Shown: positions 9,801-18,275 of the stretch, in pieces
Numbering within the stretch: the first letter of the stretch is position 1
Layout: each line of letters begins with the position of its first letter
Source: an uncultured Clostridia bacterium
Lineage (GTDB): Bacteria > Bacillota > Clostridia > TANB77 > CAG-508
Reading direction: 5' to 3'
DNA: 64,000 bases
NCBI GenBank assembly: GCA_948777935.1
Contig: CAQDYY010000002.1
Span: 75,937-139,936, forward strand
Program-made: the position numbers and the translations under genes
Notes under the pieces: model-generated
Databases searched by the model: none
What the model saw: the letters and a program-made list of their open reading frames with translations, nothing else
What the model was told of the DNA's origin: nothing

Positions 9801-12800
9801 CTTAGTATTATTAAATTTATTTAAAATTAAGTTTTGTTGTTCATTATTTACTAAATCTAATTCTCCAAGTTTACGGTTTTTATCTTTTAACATTTCACAA
9901 ATAATCTGTAAATAAGTATCAGCTAAAGATTCAATTGTCGAAGATTCCCATAAATCAGTTGCATATTCAATGTTTAAATCACAATCATATTCCTGTGGCA
10001 CAATTTCAAAAGAAAAATCAAATTTTGAAATATTAGTAGGAATAAGATTAACTGTTGTAACAGTACCTTTAAGTTCAACCGCAGGATAATTTTCATTTTG
10101 ATAAATAAACATAGTATCAAAAATTGGATTTCTATTACTTTCTCTTACAAGTCCTAAGTCATTTACCAACTCATTAAAAGGGTAAGACTGATGACTAAAA
10201 CTATTTAAAACAGTTTCTTTAATTTGCATACAAAAATCAAAAACAGAAATATCATTTTTTACAATAGATTTTGTAACAATATTATTAACAAACATTCCAA
10301 CTAGTAAATCTGTCACATCTGGAATACGATTTGCTATTGGTGAACCTACAATTACATCTTCCTGCATACAAAAATTAGAAAGCAAAACATGGTAACAAGC
10401 AAGCAAGAACATATAAGGTGTAATATGAACTTTATTACAAAAATCATATATCTGCTTCATGGTTTGCTCATCAATTTTCTTAAATAATTTATTACCTTTG
10501 TAATTAGACCTTTCTGGTCTAACATGGTCAAGAGGCATATTTAAAACAGGTAAGTTAGATAACTCATTTACCCAAAAATCCTTATCGTTTTTAAAAGAAC
10601 CATTTTGTAAAGATGTATTTTCCCATTCAGCATAATCCAAATAAGAAATAGAAAGTGGTTCTAATGCAGTATCCTCATATAACTTACATAATTCATCAAT
10701 AAATAAATTTAAAGACAATCCATCACATATAATATGATGAAGATCTAAAAATAGATATAATTCCATATTAGAAATTTTTACTAAAGAACAATGCATTAAA
10801 GGTGCATTATCCAAAGAAAAAGGTTTTACAAAATCTGCAAATGCATCTTCTAAACAATTATATTGTATAGTATCAATTTTAAAATTAACATCATCTTTAG
10901 AAAGTAATTTACTTACAATCTCTCCATTTTCCTGTACAAAACAAGTACGTAATACATCATGACGATAAATAAGCTTAATCAAACAATTTGTTAATTTTTC
11001 AATATCTATATTTTCTGGAAGTTTAATATATCCAGGCATATTATATAAAACAGAATTAGGATTTAATTTACAAGCCAAATAAACACGTTTTTGTGCAGAA
11101 GATAAAGTGTAAAAATCCTTTTTATTTACTTTTTTAATATGTATTTTATTAGATTTTGGAGCCGTATTTAAAAAGTCTGCAAAATCACGAATAGACGAAA
11201 AATCATACAATTCTTTAACAGAAACTTGAATATTAAATTCATTTTGTATTTTTGCCGCAAAACGAATTAAATTCAAAGAATCCATACCAATACTAAAAAA
11301 GTCATCTAACATGCTAAAATATCTGCTACCAATAATATCAGCAAGTATATCAAAAACCATTTCTTCCAATTCATTTTGAGGAGGAACAATTTCAAGCTCT
11401 TGTGTCATATCTGGTATAGGATATGTCTTTAAAGACTTACGATCTGTTTTACCATTTGGTGTTTTGGGAAGTTCTTCTAAAATTACAAAATAAGAAGGAA
11501 CCATATAATTTGGTAAACAAGCAATTAGAAAAGCCTTCAAACTAGAGATATCAACAATTTCACTACTTTCTATAAAAGCATATAAGAAATCTGTTCCATT
11601 TTGATTACGAACAACAACAGCAGATTTTATGCTAGGGTTATAACTATTAATTTTTTCTTCAATTTCTCCTAACTCAATACGTAAACCTCTTAATTTTACT
11701 TGATTATCGCTTCTTCCTTTACAACAAATACAACCATCATCTAGCCATAAACCTAAATCACCAGTTTTATAAAATAAAGAATTATCACAAAAAGGATTTG
11801 GCAAAAAACTTTTATCTGTCAAATCTGGTTTTGCTAAATAACCTTTACCTAGTCCATCACCTGCAATATAAATTTCCCCAACATGATGCTTTGGTAATAG
11901 GTTTTTATGTTCATCTAAAATATAAAACTGTGTATTAGCAATAGGTTTTCCAATATTAATATCACATAAATTAGTAGCGTCTTGTACAGAAGAAAATATT
12001 GTAGTTTCAGATGGACCATACCCATTATAAACAGTACAATTAGGGCAAGTCTTTTTAATACGTTGTACTAAATCAAAGGGTAATTGTTCTCCTGCAAGAA
12101 TAATATATTTTAAACTAGAAAAATTATTAATATCTTTTAAATTATCCAAATGAAACCTCATAACAGAAGGTGTAGTTTGAATAATTTCGATTTTATTATT
12201 TGCAACTAATTTTTCTAAATGTTCAGTTGATTTTTGCTCGAAGTTGTCTGTCATAAACAAATGCAAACCATTTGCTAAGGAAATAAGAGTTTCAAAAGCA
12301 AAAATATCAAAAGAAACCGTAGTAATAGATGCAATACGGTACTTAACATTATCAGTTAAATACGAAATTCTTTTCCTCATAGCATGGTGAAAATTAGCCA
12401 AAGATTTTTGTGTAAGCATAACCCCTTTTGGTAAACCTGTAGAACCAGAAGTATATATTAAATAAGATAAATCATAAGGTTTAGAAATAGATTTAAGGTT
12501 TGTAGTGTTATTAAGATAAAAATCTTGGTTTAAATCAACATATATAACAGTATTACAATGAACATCTTTGTTTAAGTCTCGCTTAGTTAAAAGAACTTGA
12601 CAATTACTATCTTCCAACATATAGTTAATTCTATTATCTGGATAATCAGGGTCTATAGGAATATAGCCACCACCAGACTTTAAAACAGCTAAAATAGAAA
12701 TCATCATCTCAAAAGAACGGTCTAACATAATACCTACAATAGAATTATTTGTAACACCATTTTGGCTTAAACGATAAGCTAAACTATTTGCTTTTTTATT

Positions 12801-14258
12801 TAAAGTTTCATAATCCATATCTTGCCCTTGAAAAGTAATAGCAACATTATTAGGATGCATGTTTACTTGCTCTTCAAAATAAGAAATAAAAGGAATATTT
12901 TCATCATATTCTAAATCTGTATTATTAAATCCATATAAAAGTTCATACTTTTCCTTAGAAGTTACAATTTCAATATTATGCACACACACATCTAAATTAT
13001 TAAGTACTTGATGAATCATATGTAAAATACGCTCATGAATAGCAGAAATTTCTTCTTTATCATATTTATTAACACGATAATCATAAGCAATATTAATACA
13101 TCCGGTATCATTTAAATCAAGCAAGTGAATATCTAAATCATCACCACAAGTACCATTAAATATCCAATCAGTATCATAAGATATATTATTTTCTAAATTA
13201 GTCTTTGTAATTTGATAAGACATAACAACATTATATAAATTAGGTAAATTAGGGTTTTTACTTCTCAAATCCTCTAATATATACTGATAAGAATACTTTT
13301 GGTGGCGAAGCATACTTAAAGAATCCTTTGCAATATTACATACAAAAGATTTAAAAGTTTGGTTATCTTGCAAATTTATTCTATAAGGTACAATATTAAT
13401 AAACATACCCATAGTATTTTTTTCTTTAAAATTAGTTCTATTTAAAATAGGAGTTCCAATTACAAAATCATCTAAATTAGAAACTCTACCAATATAAATT
13501 GCATACATAGCCATAAAGAAATTAAAAACAGAAACATTTGCATTTTTACAAAAAGCCCCAATGTTTTCTACAATTTCTTTTGGGATAGTATATGTAATAC
13601 GGTTTGCTTCACAAGAAAAAGTATCATTACCAGATTTCTTTACAGGAATAGAAGCGGGTTCTGGAATAGTATCAAAAATAGAATTCCAGTAAGCTTTATC
13701 TTTATTAAACTTATCACTATCAATATATTCTTTTTCAGTTTGAATGTAATTAGAGTAGGAAGAAACTGTGCTAAAATCTGGTTCTTTTCCATCCATTAAA
13801 TTAGCATAAGTACCTACTACTTCCTTAGCAATTAAACCTAAAGTCCAAGAATCAGAAATTAAATGGTGTAAATTTGGAATAAATCCACCGCTACCATTTG
13901 GAAAGCGGAATAATTTAAAATTAAATAATTTTGCATTAGTATCAAAAACATTCTTTACAAAATCATTTTCTACCTTAACAAGTTCTTCATCTGTCAAAAC
14001 ATCAGCTATTTCTATATCAAAAGGTTCATAATCTGCTATATATTGTTTTATTTCGTTATTTTCCATACACAATCTAATATTGAAACTCTCATTATGTTCT
14101 ACAACAAGATTAATAGCCTTTTTCAACAAATCAAAATTTACAACCTCATGTATAAAAGCAACTCCACCAATATTATTAATACTAGAACCTTTAAAATACT
14201 GTTCTGTAATAAAAATAGACTTTTGTGGTGCAGTTAAATCAAATAGATTTTTCCCCAT
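6804..14258 (-). CDS. Bimodular nonribosomal peptide synthetase, C-A-T-C-A-T-reductase
   Basis: 2,484 aa. Seen in order: condensation domain 1 with HHLISD (131-136); adenylation 1 with YTSGSTGLPKG (near 600), NGYGPSETT, YKTGD and NGKTDRK; carrier with GMDSL (near 992); condensation 2 with HHIICDG (near 1173); adenylation 2 with YTSGSTGNPKG (near 1643) and NGYGPTENTT; carrier with LGGDSL (near 2026); NAD(P)-binding reductase with GFTGFLG (near 2106) and YIKSK (near 2276). A starter condensation domain and a terminal reductase suggest release of an N-acylated or free dipeptide aldehyde, which can cyclise to a pyrazinone, as known for gut Clostridia NRPSs of this layout. The adenylation-2 pocket reads roughly DAFWLGGTF, close to the valine code; pocket 1 (DIFQIAGIF) I do not recognise. 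No in-frame CGG occurs in its 2,484 codons. No phosphopantetheinyl transferase is nearby. Confidence 0.92.
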   Translation of the reverse strand: MGKNLFDLTAPQKSIFITEQYFKGSSINNIGGVAFIHEVVNFDLLKKAINLVVEHNESFNIRLCMENNEIKQYIADYEPFDIEIADVLTDEELVKVENDFVKNVFDTNAKLFNFKLFRFPNGSGGFIPNLHHLISDSWTLGLIAKEVVGTYANLMDGKEPDFSTVSSYSNYIQTEKEYIDSDKFNKDKAYWNSIFDTIPEPASIPVKKSGNDTFSCEANRITYTIPKEIVENIGAFCKNANVSVFNFFMAMYAIYIGRVSNLDDFVIGTPILNRTNFKEKNTMGMFINIVPYRINLQDNQTFKSFVCNIAKDSLSMLRHQKYSYQYILEDLRSKNPNLPNLYNVVMSYQITKTNLENNISYDTDWIFNGTCGDDLDIHLLDLNDTGCINIAYDYRVNKYDKEEISAIHERILHMIHQVLNNLDVCVHNIEIVTSKEKYELLYGFNNTDLEYDENIPFISYFEEQVNMHPNNVAITFQGQDMDYETLNKKANSLAYRLSQNGVTNNSIVGIMLDRSFEMMISILAVLKSGGGYIPIDPDYPDNRINYMLEDSNCQVLLTKRDLNKDVHCNTVIYVDLNQDFYLNNTTNLKSISKPYDLSYLIYTSGSTGLPKGVMLTQKSLANFHHAMRKRISYLTDNVKYRIASITTVSFDIFAFETLISLANGLHLFMTDNFEQKSTEHLEKLVANNKIEIIQTTPSVMRFHLDNLKDINNFSSLKYIILAGEQLPFDLVQRIKKTCPNCTVYNGYGPSETTIFSSVQDATNLCDINIGKPIANTQFYILDEHKNLLPKHHVGEIYIAGDGLGKGYLAKPDLTDKSFLPNPFCDNSLFYKTGDLGLWLDDGCICCKGRSDNQVKLRGLRIELGEIEEKINSYNPSIKSAVVVRNQNGTDFLYAFIESSEIVDISSLKAFLIACLPNYMVPSYFVILEELPKTPNGKTDRKSLKTYPIPDMTQELEIVPPQNELEEMVFDILADIIGSRYFSMLDDFFSIGMDSLNLIRFAAKIQNEFNIQVSVKELYDFSSIRDFADFLNTAPKSNKIHIKKVNKKDFYTLSSAQKRVYLACKLNPNSVLYNMPGYIKLPENIDIEKLTNCLIKLIYRHDVLRTCFVQENGEIVSKLLSKDDVNFKIDTIQYNCLEDAFADFVKPFSLDNAPLMHCSLVKISNMELYLFLDLHHIICDGLSLNLFIDELCKLYEDTALEPLSISYLDYAEWENTSLQNGSFKNDKDFWVNELSNLPVLNMPLDHVRPERSNYKGNKLFKKIDEQTMKQIYDFCNKVHITPYMFLLACYHVLLSNFCMQEDVIVGSPIANRIPDVTDLLVGMFVNNIVTKSIVKNDISVFDFCMQIKETVLNSFSHQSYPFNELVNDLGLVRESNRNPIFDTMFIYQNENYPAVELKGTVTTVNLIPTNISKFDFSFEIVPQEYDCDLNIEYATDLWESSTIESLADTYLQIICEMLKDKNRKLGELDLVNNEQQNLILNKFNNTKTVYPNSASLHSLFEEQVKKTPNHIAVVYENESLTYEQLNRKSNQLAHYLRANGITKESIVCILLDKSLEMIIAILGILKAGGAYLPIDVNYPKNRIDYMIRDSASKMLLTNLEFVEKSNSTIQSICIDLTNENIYSDNENIENLDDLNTSTDLGYVMYTSGSTGNPKGTMIEQKSIIRLVENTNYITFTEHTAILQTGSIVFDACTFEIWGALLHGCELHLIKKSNLLDTSCLETYLITHNIHTLWLTAPLFNQLCEDNPHMFSHVHYLLTGGDVLSPKHINMVRVANPNLQVINGYGPTENTTFSCCFPITKTYNSNIPIGYPISNSTCYVVSSSGKLLPVGFAGELWVGGDGVARGYLNNPELSSQKFIKNPFAEGRLYKTGDLARWLPDGSVEFLGRIDNQVKICGFRIELNEISSTILEYTGMKECATVVQLLNDEKTICSYFVASSKVDISSLKTYLKTKLPTYMLPVHMMQLDKLPINTNGKIDKHALPTNFKKDLRSRICQKPKNEIEEKLLKIYQKLLKDTDISVTDSFFDLGGDSLGAMKIEIEALSMGLSVRYADIFKYPSIRELANCINTTPNVETSQVLDYSKYDTILKKNSLDKVTNMPYTSMGNVLLSGFTGFLGAHILDSFIKKETGNIYCLIREKNNMSAMDRLKNVLHFYFNDKYDKYIGKRIFLVEGDITFDNLGLDDDEYKKLGHTITTVIHSAAMVKHFGIFSEFEAVNINGTKRIIDFCEDFDLRLLHISTISVSGNALAEQSFVEHNFKEDKNFRENDFYIGQNIENLYIKSKFEAECLVFDAILRGLKAYVLRMGNLTSRFTEGKFQQNHFENAFVNRFKSILQIGYAPDYLLDSYVEFTPIDFCGDAIIALGSHFNENFSVFHLLNEKHVTMDRLFTTLTELGVPLKIVSSDEFVNILDTLLQDEEKKNYLEGIINDLNTDKKLVYDSNIKIKSDFTTAILEKIGFEWPYIDTRYIHNYLKYLADIGYFNIKLN

Positions 14259-14313
14259 AAAAACCCCCTAAAATTAAACGTCCTTTTAAATTTATATATA
14301 ATTTCAAATTCAC

Positions 14314-14340
14314 ATTATAGGGGGCGATTATAAATCGCCC
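14314..14340 (-). promoter_or_regulatory. NRPS upstream region: TATAAT box with adjacent palindrome
   Basis: On the minus strand a TATAAT (14314-14319) lies about 55 bp before the NRPS start. Directly upstream of it, where the -35/-10 spacer would be, is a perfect palindrome GGGCGATT-ATA-AATCGCCC (14322-14340). No good -35 box is visible. The palindrome is GC-rich in a very AT-rich gap and fits an operator; a hairpin in a divergent transcript is the alternative. Confidence 0.5.
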
Positions 14341-14538
14341 GCTAAAAAATGTATTTCTTTTACAAAATTATATAATTAACCCCATAAAAAAGAAACGTTT
14401 TTGGCAAATGTTACCAAAACTAAATATGATTGTAATATTTATGTAACAAAATGTATAGAAATACAGCAAAAAATATCAAACAAACCGATTAAAAAAATGA
14501 AAAATGGAAAAAATTAAAAAGAGAAAAGAAGGTGTTTT

Positions 14539-15677
14539 ATGAGAAGTAGGCAAACAAGAATAAGAGATAATACAAGAACAGTTGTAGTTACAATAAGCAT
14601 ATTATTTTTCTTAACAATATCTGGATTTTACCTATTTAACTGGTACATAAACATAGATATTGGAAAACCAAATAATCGGAACACGGAAACTATATAGCAG
14701 AAAAAACAACTAAAACAATAGAAGAGGCAAAACAAAACAATAAAACAATATCAGAAATGATAGAAGAAGTATCAAACTGTGTGGTAGGTATTTCAAAACT
14801 AAAAAACAATGGTAGTTCAATATTCTTAAAAGATGGAACAACCAAATTAGGATTAGGAACAGGTATCATTGTATCAGAAAACGGATATATATTAACAAAT
14901 GAACATGTATCTGGAGCAAAGTACAGTAATTGCTATGTTACATTAGAAAACGGAAAAAACTATAATGCAAATGTAGTATGGTCAGATATAGATCTAGACT
15001 TATCAATAATTAAAATAAATGCAAAAGGATTACCATATGTAACACTTGGAGACTCAGACAACATAAAAGTAGGAGAAACAGTATATGCAATAGGAAACCC
15101 AATAGGGTTTGAATTTCAAAGAACAGTAACAAGTGGAATAATAAGTGCTCGTGATAGGACAATAAAAATAGAAGAAGAGAAAAAAAGCTCATATATGGAA
15201 GACTTAATCCAAACAGATGCTACAATTAACCCCGGAAATAGTGGAGGCCCATTAATAAATGTAGAAGGAAAAGTAATAGGAATAAACTCAGTAAAAATTA
15301 CATCAGCAGAAGGAATAGGGTTTGCAACTCCAATAAATTTAGTAAAACCAATACTAAAAAGCTATACGGAACAAGGGAATTTTGAAGAAGCAAGCCTAGG
15401 AATATACGCATATGACAAAGAAGTAATACCATATATAGATGGTAGTATTAATATAGAAAATGGAATATATGTAATAGATGTAATAAATAATGGAGCAGCA
15501 GAAACATCAGGAATAAAACCAAATGATATAATAACAAAAATTGATGGAAAAGCAATAAATAAAATGACAGAACTACGAAGATATATATATACAAAAAAAC
15601 CAGAAGATGACGTAGAACTTCAAGTATTAAGAAGAGGAATTACAACACTTGTAAGAGTAAAATTAGGGAAAAAATAA
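14539..15677 (+). CDS. HtrA/DegP-like membrane-anchored serine protease with PDZ domain; two CGGA four-base codons
   Basis: Start ATG 14539 after GAAGGTG. Residues about 15-35 form one membrane anchor (TVVVTISILFFLTISGF), then an extracellular trypsin-like domain with catalytic His122 (TNEHV), Asp153 (DLDLSIIK) and Ser234 (GNSGGPL), and a PDZ domain (about 270-370). The two parts are in different frames. Reading by triplets stops at 14695. CGGA at 14677-14680 and CGGA at 14684-14687, separated by one ACA codon, each taken as one residue, give NN-G-T-G-NYIAEK and continue unbroken into the protease: 378 aa. Without both shifts the earliest start in the protease frame is an ATG at 14757 with no ribosome site, and the anchor is lost. 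HtrA proteins act in envelope protein quality control. Confidence 0.88.
14677..14680 (+). other. CGGN four-base codon, protease site 1 (AAT CGGA ACA)
   Basis: In-frame CGG at codon 47 of the frame set by ATG 14539. Together with the site at 14684 it moves the frame by two bases and links the membrane anchor to the protease domain. Confidence 0.75.
14684..14687 (+). other. CGGN four-base codon, protease site 2 (ACA CGGA AAC)
   Basis: Becomes an in-frame CGG only after the first shift at 14677. The exit frame AAC TAT ATA GCA GAA runs open into the catalytic domain. Confidence 0.75.
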
Positions 15678-15753
15678 TTGCTAATTCTTATTATACAAAA
15701 CAGTGTTATTATTCAATGCTTTTTTGGAAACATCTCGATATAAATAATTTTGT

Positions 15754-15902
15754 AAGAACCCTCCGTCACCCTTCGGGTGCCACCTCCCTTAAGTAAAGGA
15801 GGCTTTTCTCTACTTTTCAAAATAACTATATTAGTCTAGATATTGTAGAGTAAAGGCCCCTTTATTTAAGGGGGCTGGCGCCGATAGGCGACAGGGGGTT
15901 CT
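15754..15902. repeat. MITE-like repeat, copy 3
   Basis: Same orientation as copies 1 and 2; internal hairpins are GTCACCCTTCGGGTGCC and GGCGCCGATAGGCGAC. It occupies most of the 345-bp gap between the protease and the HEPN gene. Confidence 0.85.
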
Positions 15903-15971
15903 TTTATACACAATATTTTATCTTAAATGCATTGAATAATTACAAAACAGCAATAAAAATAAATTTTTTAG

Positions 15972-16000
15972 TTGTTATTGCTTAAATAAAATGATATACT
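15972..16000 (+). promoter_or_regulatory. Promoter of the HEPN/MNT pair
   Basis: TTGTTA (15972-15977), 17-bp spacer, TATACT (15995-16000), 22 bp before the HEPN start codon; GAGGAGA ribosome site between. Confidence 0.6.
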
Positions 16001-16022
16001 CTGTATATGAGGAGATGGTGAT

Positions 16023-16430
16023 ATGACAAAACTAGAAAATAAATATACAGCATTTGATATAGCATTAACAAGACTAAAAGAAGCAATAGACTTATATGAA
16101 AACCAAGAAAACCCAGTATTATTAGATGGAACAATACAAAGATTTGAATTTTGTGTAGAATTAGGTTGGAAAACGCTAAAAGAATATTTAGAATATGAAA
16201 AAATAGGAGAATTCAATTCACCACGTGGAACAATAAAAGAATGTTTTCAAATAGGATTAATAGAAAATGCAGAACAATGGCTAGACATGTTAGATGATAG
16301 AAATCTAACAAGCCATACATATGATGAAGAAATAACAAAAGAAATTTATAGAAACATTATAACAAAATATTATAATATCTTAATAAATACGAGAAATAAA
16401 ATAAAAAGTGTGGTAGAAAATGAAAAATAA
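16023..16430 (+). CDS. HI0074-type HEPN protein (nucleotidyltransferase substrate-binding family)
   Basis: 135-aa all-helical protein. The segments RFEFCVELGWKTLKEYL and SPRGTIKECFQIGLI are characteristic of the HI0074 family, and RNLTSH matches the HEPN R-x4-H motif that forms the RNase site in toxins of this class. It overlaps the next gene, a MNT nucleotidyltransferase, by 11 bp. HEPN/MNT pairs act as toxin and antitoxin in several bacteria, the MNT enzyme modifying the HEPN protein; that role here is inferred from family and arrangement. Confidence 0.88.
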   Translation: MTKLENKYTAFDIALTRLKEAIDLYENQENPVLLDGTIQRFEFCVELGWKTLKEYLEYEKIGEFNSPRGTIKECFQIGLIENAEQWLDMLDDRNLTSHTYDEEITKEIYRNIITKYYNILINTRNKIKSVVENEK

Positions 16431-16758
16431 ATATGGAATAGAAAAAGATGTTTATCAAGAAATGATAAATATATTTAAAGGGATAGAAGAAATAGAAGAA
16501 GTAATTTTATTTGGCTCAAGAGCCAAAAACACATATAAAGAAACCTCAGATATAGACTTAGCAATAAAAGTAATAGAAGATAGCAAAAAATTACTACTAA
16601 TTCGAAAACTAGATGAAATAAGATGTGCATTAAAATTTGATGTACTAAATATAAAATACATAAAAAATGAGCAACTAATTTATGACATAAAAAATGAAGG
16701 AATTAAAATTTATAAAAAACAAGCACATATTGACAAAAATACGCAAATAAATATATAA
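16420..16758 (+). CDS. MNT-type minimal nucleotidyltransferase
   Basis: 112 aa. Nucleotidyltransferase motif GSRAKNTYKETSDIDLAI holds the GSx10DxD signature with both metal-binding aspartates. A third acidic residue is expected in the strand FDVLNIKYI. Members transfer nucleotides to partner HEPN proteins. The start codon lies inside the end of the HEPN gene (ATGAAAAATAAA), indicating translational coupling. Confidence 0.88.
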   Translation: MKNKYGIEKDVYQEMINIFKGIEEIEEVILFGSRAKNTYKETSDIDLAIKVIEDSKKLLLIRKLDEIRCALKFDVLNIKYIKNEQLIYDIKNEGIKIYKKQAHIDKNTQINI

Positions 16759-16798
16759 TGTTAAAGCCTTTCTCCAAAAGGTAGAAAGGAGGGACAAT

Positions 16799-16867
16799 AT
16801 GAAAAACATTATTAAGCTACTAGCATTATGCATTGTTTATTTAATAATAAGTGATGAAAATGACTAG
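16799..16867 (+). CDS. Small hydrophobic peptide, 22 aa
   Basis: ATG at 16799 follows a very strong ribosome site (AAAGGAGGG, 7-base gap) and encodes MKNIIKLLALCIVYLIISDEND: basic N-terminus, about 14 hydrophobic residues, acidic tail. A strong terminator starts at the stop codon, so it is the end of a short transcript. Just upstream, CCTTTCTCCAAAAGGTAGAAAGG can fold and cover the ribosome site. Its form resembles type I toxin or other small membrane peptides, but no homologue is recognised. Confidence 0.55.
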   Translation: MKNIIKLLALCIVYLIISDEND

Positions 16868-16903
16868 GAAAAAGGCTAGGACTTGCACTCCTAGCCTTTT
16901 TTA
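16868..16903 (+). terminator. Hairpin terminator after the small peptide
   Basis: Inverted repeat AAAAAGGCTAGGA / TCCTAGCCTTTTTT with a short loop and a T tract; ends the HEPN/MNT/small peptide unit. Confidence 0.85.
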
Positions 16904-16987
16904 ATTAACAACATGAAAACATTATTAATTTTAAGCTAAATATAGTATACTATATATTTTATTATATGTCAAATTTTACAAAAAATT

Positions 16988-17845
16988 CTATAATCCATAA
17001 AAATGGCTATCTATACAAAGTTGTACACGTCCGTCCTTTTTATTAGCATCAGAATCTAATGACTGGGTAATATATTCTGGATGTGCCTTTACAAATTTAT
17101 TCATACTTTCTTCAGGATCTTTAATAAATTCACAAACTAAATTAAATTGAACATCATCAATTAATCCATTTTCAAAAGCATCTTTAAATAAATTTTCATC
17201 AATACCAACTAAACTATAAGACTTAATACCTAAATCTTCTAAACGTTCTTTTCCACCTTGCATTCTATCAACAACAGATAAAGCCCAAATTAATTCTCCA
17301 CCTAAATTTTGAATAGCTGGAATCCAAGAACGAATAAAACTAGTTGCATAAGTAATCAAATCAGTTACATGAAGAACCCTTTTACCTGCAATAGAAGAAA
17401 CAGATTTTGTGTTTTCCATATTACTATCACTTATATAAGCAGACGAATCTTTATAAATAGTAATATGTGGTTTATCTAGTAAATATGAAATAATAATTGA
17501 GAAAAACCAATCTCTTCTTTCTCCACCAGAAACATAATCAATATCTTCTAATGAAATATTACTCTTCACAAAAGAAACCATTTCATCAATTACAGTATGA
17601 TAAATTTTATTATTATCATATTGTAACTTAACTTTATCAAGCAATTTCTTTGGAAGAGATAAAGCATCATTTTTATTTTCATTAATAAAAGTTAATAAAT
17701 CATTAGCATCAGTTTCACTACCATAAACAAAATGTGTATTAATAAAATAAGCACTAAGTTTTCCAGAAGTTAACCAAAAAGGCTTATCACCATGGCATAC
17801 CTTAACAGCATTTGTTTCAAATAAATGTGACTCTAAATTGTTCAT
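16988..17845 (-). CDS. Phosphoribosyltransferase-like protein (orotate PRTase-related)
   Basis: 285 aa from the ATG at 17845, which follows GGAGGG by 8 bases; longer upstream starts in the same frame lack a ribosome site. The middle carries VSGGERRDWFFS and RVLHVTDLITYATSF, which fit the PRPP-binding region of type I phosphoribosyltransferases, where the usual loop is VDDVITTGGS; the second Asp and the glycines are altered. The N-terminal WLTSGKLSAYFIN resembles the SGxxSxxYF start of orotate phosphoribosyltransferases (PyrE). It is larger than PyrE (about 200 aa) and stands alone, so a salvage or non-canonical role is possible. Confidence 0.6.
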   Translation of the reverse strand: MNNLESHLFETNAVKVCHGDKPFWLTSGKLSAYFINTHFVYGSETDANDLLTFINENKNDALSLPKKLLDKVKLQYDNNKIYHTVIDEMVSFVKSNISLEDIDYVSGGERRDWFFSIIISYLLDKPHITIYKDSSAYISDSNMENTKSVSSIAGKRVLHVTDLITYATSFIRSWIPAIQNLGGELIWALSVVDRMQGGKERLEDLGIKSYSLVGIDENLFKDAFENGLIDDVQFNLVCEFIKDPEESMNKFVKAHPEYITQSLDSDANKKDGRVQLCIDSHFYGL

Positions 17846-17876
17846 AAAAAATACCCTCCTTAAAAGTTCTCCACAT

Positions 17877-17905
17877 ATAATAAAATAAAAAGCGAATAAT
17901 GTCAA
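17877..17905 (-). promoter_or_regulatory. Promoter of the PRTase-like gene
   Basis: On the minus strand TTGACA (17900-17905), 17-bp spacer, TATTAT (17877-17882), about 30 bp before the start. The DnaA-box palindrome at 17921-17966 is immediately upstream. Confidence 0.65.
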
Positions 17906-17920
17906 CAAAAGAAGTGTAAA

Positions 17921-17966
17921 ATATCCACAAAAGTTATCCACATGTGTGGATAACTTTTGTGGATAA
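17921..17966. promoter_or_regulatory. 46-bp palindrome made of four DnaA-box sequences
   Basis: Arms of 22 bp (17921-17942 and 17945-17966) separated by TG, matching at 21 of 22 positions. Each arm holds two DnaA boxes: ATATCCACA (17921, one mismatch), TTATCCACA (17934), and on the other strand TGTGGATAA at 17945 and 17958, all but the first exact matches to TTATCCACA. It lies upstream of the minus-strand PRTase promoter. The rest of the gap to 18270 is AT-rich with no gene. Confidence 0.75.
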
Positions 17967-18275
17967 TATGTTAATAAGAACTATCTAATTAGCTGATACC
18001 AAGATTAAAACAATTTTAAACAATGTTGCACAAAATAATAAAAAACAAAATTATATATAAAATTGTTATATGTATAATTAATTATTTTTTTACTTTTGAT
18101 TGTATTTGATAAAAACTATTAGGGAAATAATAAATTATAAACAATATTAGGATATTAGAACAACTACGTAACGTAATTGTAATCCAAAATTAAAACTTGT
18201 AATATTTATTGTACAACACACAAAATCCGTAAATACGATACAGTACAAAAAAGAAAAAAGTCGAAAAATAATGGA

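Noticed and set aside
17921..17966. Chromosomal replication origin
   Set aside because: DnaA boxes are present but no dnaA, dnaN, rpmH or DUE-like iterons are next to them; called a regulatory or titration site only.
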